From positions 248,001-312,000 of the forward strand of contig NZ_JACJIM010000004.1 of NCBI RefSeq assembly GCF_014138435.1: a stretch of DNA of 64,000 nt, in the 5' to 3' direction. Shown in pieces: positions 8,707-16,934 of the stretch. Both the position numbers and the translations under genes were made by a program. A model generated the notes under the pieces. That model did no database searches, had not been told where the DNA came from, and saw nothing but the letters and a program-made list of their open reading frames with translations. The first letter of the stretch is position 1. Each line of letters starts with the position of its first letter. The stretch is from Methylobacterium fujisawaense. GTDB lineage: Bacteria; Pseudomonadota; Alphaproteobacteria; Rhizobiales; Beijerinckiaceae.

Positions 8707-8778
8707 GCGGGCCGGAGACGCTCGGTTATCCCTGTCACGGATCCCCCCGAGCCTCATCGACACGCCCGCGTCACCCGC
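8707..8778 (+). ncRNA. candidate short Y RNA unit B
   Basis: Outer stem GCGGG (8707-8711) pairs with CCCGC (8774-8778), and inner stem GACGC (8717-8721) pairs with GCGTC (8768-8772). The shared strings GCGGGCCGGA and CGGTTATC occur at the expected places. The interior is only about 45 bases, and GCTCGG/CCGAGC offers a competing hairpin. It is either a minimal Y RNA or a decayed unit. Confidence 0.4.
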
Positions 8779-8957
8779 AGCCCCGTTCGGACGGAGCCTG
8801 GCATGAAACAGCACGACGGAATCGGCGTCGCGGCGTTCGCCCGTCCCGGGCTGATGCGACCGTTACGGTCGTATCGCGGGGCTCTCGGCCCGAGAGGCTG
8901 AGCGCGTCCGGGCGGAGCCCGGCGCCGCCGACGCGGTTCCCACGCGCGTCTCGAGGA
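8779..8957 (+). other. structured spacer between RNA units B and C
   Basis: No gene is apparent. It contains a 10-pair hairpin at 8853-8875 (GATGCGACCG, loop TTA, CGGTCGTATC, one wobble) and a second at 8882-8896 (CTCTCG, loop GCC, CGAGAG). These may be processing or termination structures, or the remains of another RNA unit. Confidence 0.45.
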
Positions 8958-9094
8958 CCCTGCGGGCCGGCAGGGGACGGTTATCATCGGTAGAGCGCCG
9001 CGGGCTTGTCTCGCGGAGGTTGCGGGTTCGATCCCCGCCGGGGGCCGCGAGGTCGCCGGAGCTCATGCCCGTCCCCGACACCACGACCGCAGGG
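8958..9094 (+). ncRNA. Y RNA-like unit C with tRNA-derived interior
   Basis: Outer stem CCCTGCGG (8958-8965) pairs with CCGCAGGG (9087-9094), and Y stem GGGGACGG (8973-8980) pairs with CCGTCCCC (9069-9076). Inside are GGTAGAGCGCC, which resembles the 3' part of a D arm, an anticodon-arm-like hairpin CCGCG/CGCGG (8998-9016) and a full T arm (GCGGG, loop TTCGATC, CCCGC; 9022-9038). A 4-pair stem capped by GCGA follows at 9043-9054. The D arm after the cap is missing, so the unit mixes normal and permuted tRNA order. Confidence 0.65.
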
Positions 9095-9140
9095 CCCCGC
9101 GAGACGATCGTGGAGCCGACCGTGCGCGGATCCCGACCGA

Positions 9141-9274
9141 CGATGCGGGCCGGAGAGGAACGGTTATCCTGACGCAGGAGGAGGTCGCGGGTTCGAATCC
9201 CGCCGGGCCGCGAGGCCCGTAGCTCAGCCCGGATAGAGCGCCCAGACACCGTTCCTCACGCCACGACTGCATCG
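9141..9274 (+). ncRNA. YrlA-type Y RNA unit D with permuted tRNA-like module
   Basis: Outer stem CGATGC (9141-9146) pairs with GCATCG (9269-9274). Y stem GAGGAACGGT (9155-9164) pairs exactly with ACCGTTCCTC (9248-9257). Then come hairpin CCTG/CAGG (9168-9178), a canonical T arm (GCGGG, loop TTCGAAT, CCCGC; 9187-9203), acceptor 3' strand CGGGCC (9204-9209), tetraloop GCGA, acceptor 5' strand GGCCCG (9214-9219), T-A spacer, and a D arm (GCTC/GAGC, 9222-9239, loop with GG). The tRNA is thus circularly permuted, with the Y stem where the anticodon stem would be. This is the layout of YrlA RNAs that bind Ro60/Rsr. Confidence 0.85.
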
Positions 9275-9281
9275 CCCGGAC

Positions 9282-9400
9282 GCGGGCCGGAAGACGAAGG
9301 TTCTCGGGATCCGAGGGGTGCGGGTGCAAGTCCCGCCGGGCCGTCAGGCCCGTCGCTCAAGCAGAGCATCGGACAAGCCCTTCGTCGCCGCCACGCCCGC
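9282..9400 (+). ncRNA. YrlA-type Y RNA unit E with permuted tRNA-like module
   Basis: Outer stem GCGGGC (9282-9287) pairs with GCCCGC (9395-9400). Y stem GACGAAGG (9293-9300) pairs with CCTTCGTC (9379-9386). Interior order matches unit D: hairpin CTCGG/CCGAG (9303-9315), T arm (GCGGG/CCCGC, 9320-9336), acceptor CGGGCC (9337-9342), loop GTCA, GGCCCG (9347-9352), D stem GCTC/GAGC (9355-9367). The T loop is TGCAAGT instead of TTCRANY and the D loop is only AAGCA without GG, so tertiary tRNA-like docking may be weaker. Stems are kept while loops drift, which points to selection on structure. Confidence 0.8.
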
Positions 9401-9565
9401 AGCCGGACGGAAACCCGCCCCCGACGACACGAGAGACCGGCCGCCCGGCAGCGGCGGAGGACGACGCGCTGCGGCCGCGTCCCCCGCCCGTCCGCGCGCG
9501 CCGAAACGCGCCACCGGCCGGCGATCGGCCGCGATGGAGAGAGGAGAGACAGAGAGGAGCCCGCC

Positions 9566-11140
9566 ATGACGAAGCTTGCACAGATGTTCCGGCTCCGCCG
9601 CACCCCGCAGGTGGAGCCGATCCCCGGCACGGTGCCGAATGCCGCCGGGGGCCACGCCTTCGCGGTCGGCGACTGGGCGCGGTTCGACCGCTTCCTGGTG
9701 CTCGGCTCCGAGGGCGGCTCGTACTACGCGAGCCCGCGCGCCCTGACCGCCGAGAACGCGGCTTCCGTGCAGCGGTGCATCGCGCAGGACGGCGCCCGCG
9801 CGGTCGCCGCCATCGTGGCGGTGAGCGAGGGCGGCCGGGCTCCGAAGCAGGATCCGGCGATCTTCGCCCTGGCGCTGGCGGCCGCTTCGGCGGATCTGGC
9901 GACCCGGCGCGCGGCGCTCGCGGCCCTGCCCCGGGTCTGCCGCACCGGCACCCACCTGTTCCAGTTCGCCGCGTCCGTCGAGGCGATGCGCGGCTGGGGC
10001 CGGGGCCTGCGCCGGGCCGTCGGCGGCTGGTACTGCGCCAAGCCCGTGGAGGCCCTGGCCTTCCAGGCGGTGAAGTACCGGGCCCGTCAGGGCTGGTCGC
10101 ACCGCGACCTGCTGCGGCTGGCCCATCCGGAGACGGAGGAGCCCGCCCGGAAGGCGCTGTTCGACTGGATCTGCCGCGGCACCGTGACCGAGGCCGCCCC
10201 CGGGATCGTCCACGCCTTCGCGCAGGTGCAGGCGGAGGGCATCGACGGGGCGGTGGCCGCCGCCCTGGTGCGCTCGCACGGCCTGCCCTGGGAGGCGCTG
10301 CCGACCGGGCTGATGGGCAGCCGCGCGGTGAACGAGGCCCTGATCGAGCGGATGCCGGTCGGAGCCCTCGTGCGCCAGCTCGGCCGCCTGACGGCCGCGG
10401 GGGTGCTCGCGCCCTTCTCGGAGGGCACCGAGCATGTCCGGTCGGTCCTGTCGGACCGGGAGCGCATCCTCCGGGCGCGCCTCCACCCGATGGCGCTGCT
10501 GCTGGCCCTCAAGACCTACGCCTCCGGGCGCGGTCAGCGGGGCACGCTCGCCTGGGAGCCGGTGGCCGCGATCGTCGAGGCGCTGAACGCCGCGTTCTAC
10601 ACGGCGTTCAGCGCGGTGGAGCCCACGGGCCGGCGCCTCGTGCTGGCGCTGGACGTCTCGGGTTCGATGGGCGCCAGCACGGTCGTGGGCTCGACGCTCA
10701 CGGCCCGGGAGGCGGCCGCCGCGATGGCGCTCGTCACCGCGGCGACCGAGGAGCACTGGCAGGTGCTCGGCTTCACCGACGGTCTGACGCCCCTGGCGAT
10801 CGGCCCGTCGATGCGGCTCGATCAGGCGGTGCGGGCGACCGCCGACCTGCCGTTCGGCGCCACCGACTGCGCCCTGCCGATGCGCTGGGCGCTGGAGCGG
10901 GGCGTGAAGGCCGACGCGTTCGTGGTCTACACGGACTCGGAGACCTGGGCGGGGCCGGTCCACCCGGTCCAGGCCCTGCGGGCGTACCGGGAGAAGACCG
11001 GGATCCCGGCGAAGCTGGTGGTCGTGGGGCTGGTCGCCAACGGCTTCAGCATCGCCGACCCGGCGGATCCCGGCATGCTCGACGTGGTCGGCTTCGACGC
11101 GGCGGCACCGGCCGTGATCGCGGATTTCATCCGCGCGTGA
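9566..11140 (+). CDS. rsr: Ro60 orthologue (TROVE + VWA domain RNA-binding protein)
   Basis: A 524-residue TROVE-family protein, the bacterial counterpart of Ro60. Known members bind Y RNAs and misfolded RNAs and can be tethered by Y RNA to PNPase. The TROVE ring spans about 30-340 and includes the signature GWSHRDLLRLAHP near residue 175. The VWA domain follows, with MIDAS D363-V-S365-G-S367 and a later T/D pair (YTDSETW). The ATG at 9566 follows AGAGAGGAG, a strong ribosome site. The upstream 1 kb holds tandem Y RNA units, so gene and RNAs form one locus. No rtcB or rtcA repair genes lie nearby. Confidence 0.95.
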   Translation: MTKLAQMFRLRRTPQVEPIPGTVPNAAGGHAFAVGDWARFDRFLVLGSEGGSYYASPRALTAENAASVQRCIAQDGARAVAAIVAVSEGGRAPKQDPAIFALALAAASADLATRRAALAALPRVCRTGTHLFQFAASVEAMRGWGRGLRRAVGGWYCAKPVEALAFQAVKYRARQGWSHRDLLRLAHPETEEPARKALFDWICRGTVTEAAPGIVHAFAQVQAEGIDGAVAAALVRSHGLPWEALPTGLMGSRAVNEALIERMPVGALVRQLGRLTAAGVLAPFSEGTEHVRSVLSDRERILRARLHPMALLLALKTYASGRGQRGTLAWEPVAAIVEALNAAFYTAFSAVEPTGRRLVLALDVSGSMGASTVVGSTLTAREAAAAMALVTAATEEHWQVLGFTDGLTPLAIGPSMRLDQAVRATADLPFGATDCALPMRWALERGVKADAFVVYTDSETWAGPVHPVQALRAYREKTGIPAKLVVVGLVANGFSIADPADPGMLDVVGFDAAAPAVIADFIRA

Positions 11141-11145
11141 GACCG

Positions 11146-11175
11146 GGGCGGGCGGCTCTTCCGGGCTGCCCGCCC
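11146..11175. terminator. bidirectional hairpin between rsr and the AsmA-like gene
   Basis: GGGCGGGCGGC (11146-11156) pairs with GCTGCCCGCCC (11165-11175) with one wobble and an 8-base loop. It lies between convergent genes and can serve both strands. No T run follows on the plus strand. Confidence 0.6.
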
Positions 11176-14100
11176 TATTGCTGCGGGACCCCCTGCATCC
11201 CGTCCGCGAAGGGGCCGCCGCCGGCGCTGAACAGCTTGCGCAGGAAGCCCGGGGCGATCGCCGAGAGCGGGTTCACGCTCACGTCCGGCGAGGCGAGCTT
11301 GCCGGAGACGCGGAAATTGACCGCGAACAGGCCCTCGTTGTGCCCGCCCCCGAGCAGCGGCCCGAGCAGGGGCAGCTGCGAGGCCACGTTGTTCAGGCCG
11401 TAGAGCGGCACGAAGGTGCCGGTCATGTCGGTGCGCTCGCGGCCGGTATCGAGCCAGCCCGACAGGGTGAAGCCCATGGCGGCGTTCGAGATCGCCGCGT
11501 CGCTGAAATCGACGCGGGTGCCGGTGCGCACGAAGTTTGCGCGCATGCGATCGAAGCTGACGTCGCCCGCCCCCCGGCCCGGGGCGACCCGGCGGCCGCG
11601 GGCCGTCTCCGTGTCGGTCGGCTCCGGGCCCTGCGCCATGATGCTCGACAGCGCCGGCTCGTTGCGCAGGATGAAGTCGCGGATCTGCACGACGCCGGAT
11701 TGCGGACCGTCGTTGAGGCCGATCCCGGCATTGAGCCGGCCGCCATACATGCGCCGGTACACGTCGACGAACCGCAGCGTCGCGCCGGCATCGGCCGAGT
11801 CCACCGCGAGCGTCGGCACGCCGCGCTCGCCGCGGGTGACCGTGGCGGCGAAGGGCGCGGCGCGGAACCGCCCGGTGATGGTGGCGGCGCGCAGCGTCTT
11901 CCCGTGCAGGGCGAGCTTCAGGTTGGCGCCGGTCAGGGCCTCCTCGTTGAAGCCGGTGACGATGGGCACCTGGATGTCGGCATCGACATCCTTCGGGTTC
12001 GCGTCCTTCGCATCCCGGCCGCCCTTGGGATCGGGGGCGCCCAGGGATTTCAGGAACGGCCTTGCATCGACCACCGCGCCCCGGACCACGACCTTGTAGC
12101 CGCCGCCGGTCCGGTCGAGGCTCACGCGCAGGTCGTCGCCGGGGGAGAGCTTGACGTTGGTGAGATCCGCCCGCTCCAGGCCGCCCTCGGGCGTGATCGA
12201 GACGGTGCCGCGCGCGCTCGCGGGGGCCGCGTCGAGGGCGAAGTCGCGCAGGTCGAAGCTCTGGCCGCTGTCGACGAGGGTGAAGCTGAGCCGCCCCGGC
12301 TTGCCCGCGGGCTTCGTGAGCCCCGGGATCAGCCCGTCGATCCCGGCCTTGGCCAGATCCGCCTCAACCCGGATCGGTGGCTTGCCGGATCCCGGCCGGC
12401 CGATCGGCACCACCGCGCGGACCGGGATCGTGCCGGTGAGCTGCGGCGCGGTCGGCAGGCCCTTGCGGCCGCGGACCGCCTCGTCGAGCGAGACGTTGAC
12501 CACCGCCTCGCCGGGCTGCCCGACCTTCGGCTGGCGCAGGTCGACCGACATGGGGGCGCCCGCGACCCGGCCGTCGCCCTTCAGCGTGAAGGCACCCCGG
12601 TCGTAGGCGAGGTTGAACTTGCCCGACTCGAGCCTGTCCCGGCCCATCACCTTGTCGACCGAGAGGTCGGCGAGCGTGCCGATCAGCGTCACCGGCAGGT
12701 CCGGCAGGTCGGGGATGTGCTTGAGATCGAGGGGGAAGTCGACGCGCAGGTCGGCGCTGCCCTTGATCGTGGCTGGGTCGAGGTCGACGCTCATCACGCT
12801 CTTGAACAGCTTGGCCTGGAGCACGGAGGCCATGCCGTCGGCGCCGCCGGAGAGCCGCATCCCGATCTGCGCCACGACCCGGTCCGGCGTGATCTGCGGG
12901 ATGACGAAGCTGCCGTCCGTGATGGCGAGCCCGCGCCCGTCCGGCCCGTGGACCTCGGCGGTCACGTTGCGCACCGTGGTCGAGCGTCCGGTGATGACGC
13001 CGGTGACGTTGCCCTTGGTCACAGGCGGAGCGTCGGCGGTGACGTCGATGGCCGCGTCCGAGACGTGGAAGTCGATATGGACCGCGTCGTCCGGGGCCGG
13101 GTCGCCCCGGGTCGCGGCGGCCAGGACCGAGCCCGACATCTTCACCTTGATGTCGACGGAATCGACCCGGCCCCGGCGGAGCTGGTCCACCAGGTAGGTG
13201 CGGGCCGGCGGCGCGATGTGCTCCGGCCAGAGCCGCAGCCCGGTTCTGACCTCGCCGTCGTGGCCGGCGAGGTGGAGCGTCAGGCCGCCGTCGTCGGCGG
13301 TGGTGCCGATCGTGCCGGTGATCGAGCCCTTCACGCCGGGGCCCGACAGGGTGAGCGCGTCGATGGCGATCCCGCCGTCGCGGCCGGAGAGCTGCGCGTC
13401 CAGGGCGTCGATCTTCACCGGCGCGTCCTGCGGGGTCGCCCCGCGTAAGGTCGCGTCGCGGCTCGCGAGGGTCGCGGTCCAGGCCGTGCTCGCGTCGGCG
13501 GGGTTGCCCTTCCACGTCCCCGTGAGGTGCACGGCGTTGCCGGCCCCGCGATAATCCAGGCCGGTGAGCGACATGACCCGGTTGGCCTCGTCCCAGTCCA
13601 GGGACGCGTCGAGGCTCTCGACGGTGACGGGGTTGAAGTCCTTCTCCTCGATCAGGAACGTGCCGTCGCCGGTATGGAGCTTGGCGTTCATGGTCCGGAT
13701 GCGGCCGGCCGTCAGGCTCACGTCGGCGCGAGCCGAGACCTTCAGGTCCGTTGTCAGCGGCATGCCGGACTGGCCCGAGAGCAGCAGGAGATCCGTGACC
13801 GGCAGGTCGTCGAGGGTGATGACGCCCGAGCGCTCCTGCCCGTCCGCGCCGTCGCGCAGCGTGCCGCCGAAGCGCCACTCGCCGTGCGGCCCGTCGAGCC
13901 GCAATTCGAAGTTCCGGGTCCCGTTGACCGGATCGCGCCCGAACAGGCCGTTGACCCGCGCGAAGACCGCGCGCTCGTGGCCGTCCTCGTCGATCAGCCG
14001 CAGGCGCGCGTCGGTGACGCGGGCGCGGTCGAGGGCGCCGACCACGCCGCCCGAATCGAGGACGACACCGAAGATCGACGCGATCGCGGCCGAGAGCGGC

Positions 14101-14624
14101 GAGACGGTGCCGCGCACCCCGTCCACGCTCGGCGGCGTGTGCGGCGCGATATCGACCGGGTGGTTGGCCTCCGAGGCCGCGAAGGCGATGGAGCCGTCCC
14201 GGTGCAGCAGCGCGGTGGTCTGCGTCTCGCGGAACTCGATCGAGCGCGGCTGCACGTTGAGCCGCAGGAGTCCCCAGAGGTCGAGGCTGACGAGCGCCAG
14301 GGGCGCACGCACCACGAGGTCGCCCTGCGGGTTGCGGATGTCGAGGCCGGAGAAGCGCAGGCTCAGGGCGTTCTCGCGGTCGAGCTCCAGGCTGCTGCCG
14401 CGCAGCCCGATGCTCCAGCCGGGCCCGATCCGCTCGGCCACGGCGGCGGCGACGCGGCGCGACAGGCCGTCGATCTGCAGCGGCCCGTTCGACAGGCGCA
14501 GGGCCACGAGGCCGACACCGGCGCCGAGGAGCAGCACCAGCGCGAGGGCGCTCACGAGGCAGAAGCCACCCACGCGCCGCGCCCGCCCCCGAGGCCTGCC
14601 TGCCGACGTTGTCTCGTCCGCCAT
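11175..14624 (-). CDS. large AsmA/YhdP-like protein (DUF3971)
   Basis: A 1149-residue protein with one N-terminal membrane anchor (about residues 15-40, FCLVSALALVLLLGAGVGLV) and a long repetitive beta-rich periplasmic body of the AsmA-like clan. Its C-terminal region (PLYGLNNVASQLPLLGPLLGGG) matches the AsmA_2/YhdP end domain. Relatives such as YhdP and TamB form hydrophobic grooves that help move phospholipid to the outer membrane, and the same role is inferred here. Start at 14624 is chosen because the basic leader and anchor begin at MADETTS; the open frame to 14765 lacks family features. It is divergent from the peroxiredoxin gene. Confidence 0.85.
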   Translation of the reverse strand: MADETTSAGRPRGRARRVGGFCLVSALALVLLLGAGVGLVALRLSNGPLQIDGLSRRVAAAVAERIGPGWSIGLRGSSLELDRENALSLRFSGLDIRNPQGDLVVRAPLALVSLDLWGLLRLNVQPRSIEFRETQTTALLHRDGSIAFAASEANHPVDIAPHTPPSVDGVRGTVSPLSAAIASIFGVVLDSGGVVGALDRARVTDARLRLIDEDGHERAVFARVNGLFGRDPVNGTRNFELRLDGPHGEWRFGGTLRDGADGQERSGVITLDDLPVTDLLLLSGQSGMPLTTDLKVSARADVSLTAGRIRTMNAKLHTGDGTFLIEEKDFNPVTVESLDASLDWDEANRVMSLTGLDYRGAGNAVHLTGTWKGNPADASTAWTATLASRDATLRGATPQDAPVKIDALDAQLSGRDGGIAIDALTLSGPGVKGSITGTIGTTADDGGLTLHLAGHDGEVRTGLRLWPEHIAPPARTYLVDQLRRGRVDSVDIKVKMSGSVLAAATRGDPAPDDAVHIDFHVSDAAIDVTADAPPVTKGNVTGVITGRSTTVRNVTAEVHGPDGRGLAITDGSFVIPQITPDRVVAQIGMRLSGGADGMASVLQAKLFKSVMSVDLDPATIKGSADLRVDFPLDLKHIPDLPDLPVTLIGTLADLSVDKVMGRDRLESGKFNLAYDRGAFTLKGDGRVAGAPMSVDLRQPKVGQPGEAVVNVSLDEAVRGRKGLPTAPQLTGTIPVRAVVPIGRPGSGKPPIRVEADLAKAGIDGLIPGLTKPAGKPGRLSFTLVDSGQSFDLRDFALDAAPASARGTVSITPEGGLERADLTNVKLSPGDDLRVSLDRTGGGYKVVVRGAVVDARPFLKSLGAPDPKGGRDAKDANPKDVDADIQVPIVTGFNEEALTGANLKLALHGKTLRAATITGRFRAAPFAATVTRGERGVPTLAVDSADAGATLRFVDVYRRMYGGRLNAGIGLNDGPQSGVVQIRDFILRNEPALSSIMAQGPEPTDTETARGRRVAPGRGAGDVSFDRMRANFVRTGTRVDFSDAAISNAAMGFTLSGWLDTGRERTDMTGTFVPLYGLNNVASQLPLLGPLLGGGHNEGLFAVNFRVSGKLASPDVSVNPLSAIAPGFLRKLFSAGGGPFADGMQGVPQQ

Positions 14625-14807
14625 CGGGACCCTTGTTCCGGGGGCTCTGCGCGCGGCACCCTCGGGCACCGCGGCCGGTGGATCGAAGCACGCCCGCGCT
14701 TTACAGCGGCGGCGACTCCGGGCTTGGCTCGGACGTGCGCGGCGCAATCGCTTGAGGCCGCGCACGAGATCGGTTGCACATCATCAATCGGCCGAAAGGA
14801 AGGCACG

Positions 14808-15275
14808 ATGCCGCTGTCAGAAGGGGATCTTGCCCCCGATTTCGACCTTCCCGCCTCGGGCGGAGGGCGCGTCGGATTGTCCGCGCTCAAAGGTCACAAA
14901 GTCGTGCTCTACTTCTACCCGAAGGACGACACGAGCGGATGCACGCTGGAAGCGCAGGACTTCAACGGTCTCCTGCCGGCCTTCGCGGAGGCGGACGCCA
15001 AGGTCGTCGGCCTGTCGCCGGACTCGGTGAAGAGCCACGACAAGTTCTGCGGCAAGTACGGACTCGCCTTCCCGCTCGCCGCCGACGAGGACAAGGCCGT
15101 GCTCGAAGCCTACGGCGTCTGGGTCGAGAAGAGCATGTATGGGCGCAAGTACATGGGCGTGGAGCGCACCACCGTGCTGGTCGACCGCGAGGGGCGTATC
15201 GCGAAGATCTGGCCGAAGGTGAAGGTCCCGGGGCATGCCGAGGCCGTGCTGACGGCCGCCCGCGCCCTGCCCTGA
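14808..15275 (+). CDS. bcp: peroxiredoxin of the BCP/PrxQ family
   Basis: A 155-residue thiol peroxidase that reduces H2O2 and organic peroxides. The peroxidatic cysteine is C45 in YPKDDTSGCTLEAQDF, the usual BCP position. The resolving cysteine five residues later is absent (EAQDF), and the only other cysteine is C81 (KFCGKYG), so it is either an atypical 2-Cys enzyme using C81 or a 1-Cys enzyme. The ATG at 14808 follows GAAAGGAAGG. A much longer open frame upstream is the shadow of the divergent AsmA-like gene. Confidence 0.92.
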   Translation: MPLSEGDLAPDFDLPASGGGRVGLSALKGHKVVLYFYPKDDTSGCTLEAQDFNGLLPAFAEADAKVVGLSPDSVKSHDKFCGKYGLAFPLAADEDKAVLEAYGVWVEKSMYGRKYMGVERTTVLVDREGRIAKIWPKVKVPGHAEAVLTAARALP

Positions 15276-15352
15276 CCGGCCGGACGACCCGGCCCGCGAC
15301 GGATCCTTAACCCTACTGAGGTCTGAATGGCGGCTCCCCCGGGGCCGTCCCG

Positions 15353-16564
15353 ATGCATCCTCCGAAGTTCCACATGCTTCCCAGGCCGCGCCGGCCGGCC
15401 CCCTGGCTTGCCGCCGGCCTCGCCCTGGCGCTGGTCTGGGCGCTCGGCGCCTCCTACCTGATCGTGTTCCACGACGACGTGCTCGCCGGCTTCGTCGCCC
15501 GGCAGGCCGCCCTGCGCGACGCCTACGAGGCGCGCATCGGCGAGTTGCAGGACCGCCTCGACCGCGACCGGCGCGACAGGGTGGGCAGCGAGGCGGGATT
15601 GGCCGAACGGGTCGCGGCCGCCCTGGAGCGCCAGGCCGAGCTGGAGCGGCGCACCGCGGCTCTCGGCGACCTCGAGCGGCAGGCCCTGTCCGAGCCCTCC
15701 ACCACCGGCGCCCTGCCCGACCGGTCCGACGGACCGCGCAGCGGCGGCTATGACGGGCTTCTCCTGCGACCGACCGAGGGGCCGGCTCCGGCGCGGTCCG
15801 CCATCGAGCCCCTGCCCCGCCGGAGCGCGCGCGAGGCGGAGACCGGGCTGATCCGGCTGGAGGCCCGGCTCGACGGCCTGCAGGCGGCTCAGGGCGAGCG
15901 CCTCGCCCGACTGGCCGCCCGGGCCGGGGACGCGGTGCGGGGGCTGCGCGGCCTGATCGGCCGCACCGGCCTCGATCCCGACCGCTTCGATGCGGCCGTG
16001 CCGGCCGCCGGACTCGGCGGCCCGCTGGTCCCCCTGGACGGCCGCGCCCTGGACGGCAGCGGCTTCGCGGAGGGCCTCGCGCTGGCCCGGCGGACGCTCG
16101 ACGACGGCGAGCGCCTGCGCCGGGTCGCCGCGACCCTGCCCCTGGCCCGTCCGATCCGGGGGGCCTCGATCGTGTCGAGCCCGTTCGGCACGCGCCTCGA
16201 CCCCTTCACCCGCGGCCTCGCCCTGCATACCGGGCTGGACCTGAAGGCGGAGTACGGCGAGCCCGCCCGCGCCACCGCGCCGGGCCGGGTCGTCACCGCC
16301 GAGGCTGCGGGCGGGTACGGCAACATGGTCGAGATCGACCACGGCCACGGCCTGACCACCCGGTTCGGCCATCTCGCCCGCATCGGGGTGCGCCCGGGGC
16401 AGCGCGTGGCCGCAGGCGACGTCATCGGCTCGGTCGGCTCGACGGGGCGCTCCACGGGGGCGCATCTGCATTACGAGACCCGCATCGACGGCGCGCCGGT
16501 GGATCCGCAGCGCTTCCTGGACGCCGGCGCGACCGTCGCGACGGCCCGGCTCGGAGCCGACTGA
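15353..16564 (+). CDS. membrane-anchored M23 family metallopeptidase
   Basis: A 403-residue peptidoglycan endopeptidase-like protein. It has one N-terminal membrane segment (about 18-42), an Arg/Glu-rich coiled coil around 50-110, a linker, and a C-terminal LytM domain. The zinc motifs are intact: HxxxD as H292-T-G-L-D296 and HxH as H371-L-H373. It probably cleaves stem-peptide crosslinks in the periplasm or activates amidases. The coiled coil recalls EnvC/NlpD-like proteins. An alternative ATG six codons in would remove only the basic leader. Confidence 0.9.
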   Translation: MHPPKFHMLPRPRRPAPWLAAGLALALVWALGASYLIVFHDDVLAGFVARQAALRDAYEARIGELQDRLDRDRRDRVGSEAGLAERVAAALERQAELERRTAALGDLERQALSEPSTTGALPDRSDGPRSGGYDGLLLRPTEGPAPARSAIEPLPRRSAREAETGLIRLEARLDGLQAAQGERLARLAARAGDAVRGLRGLIGRTGLDPDRFDAAVPAAGLGGPLVPLDGRALDGSGFAEGLALARRTLDDGERLRRVAATLPLARPIRGASIVSSPFGTRLDPFTRGLALHTGLDLKAEYGEPARATAPGRVVTAEAAGGYGNMVEIDHGHGLTTRFGHLARIGVRPGQRVAAGDVIGSVGSTGRSTGAHLHYETRIDGAPVDPQRFLDAGATVATARLGAD

Positions 16565-16621
16565 GTCCGCCCCCTGGAGGGCCGCATCGTGCGAGCCTCC
16601 GCGTCGCGCTCGGAGGCCGCT

Positions 16622-16852
16622 ATGGCATTGGCCGTGAAGCGCGACGCGCGCATGGGCGTCGCCGAGGACATGCGCGGGCTGAAGCCGTGCCCGGACGAGG
16701 GGCGCGGGGACGTCCTCGACGGTGCTGAGGGCGCCGTCGCGCGCGCGGCTGATCGTTCTCAACGGTCGCCTGAAGTCTCGACGCGATGGCCCGAGAACGG
16801 GGCGGCGGCGCCTATCCGGATCCCGGATCCGCAGCGCCGCGATCGACGATGA
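16622..16852 (+). pseudogene. remnant of the 5' end of a Uma2-family gene
   Basis: It begins MALAVKRDARMGVAED, nearly the same as MALTAKRDARMDVSEF at the start of the intact gene 313 bases downstream, at DNA level as well. Similarity ends after about 16 codons, and the rest of the frame is low-complexity with no Uma2 features. It looks like a decayed tandem copy. The rest of the gap up to 16934 contains nothing else recognisable. Confidence 0.5.
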
Positions 16853-16934
16853 CGCGCCCGGATGACCTTCTGAGGCGGCGCTGTTGCGGCCGGCCGCCCC
16901 GGTGCTACGATCGGGTCGGGATCGGGGATCGGCG

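Noticed and set aside
9187..9240. A canonical tRNA gene
   Set aside because: T arm, acceptor strand and D arm are present, but in permuted order and without an anticodon arm, so no cloverleaf with 5' and 3' ends at the acceptor can form.
8863..9329. Minus-strand open frames encoding strings such as GGIRTRDLLLRQ and PAGFEPATSS
   Set aside because: These strings are the well-known false translation of the antisense strand of tRNA T arms. Here they come from the T arms of Y RNA units C and D, so they are not proteins.
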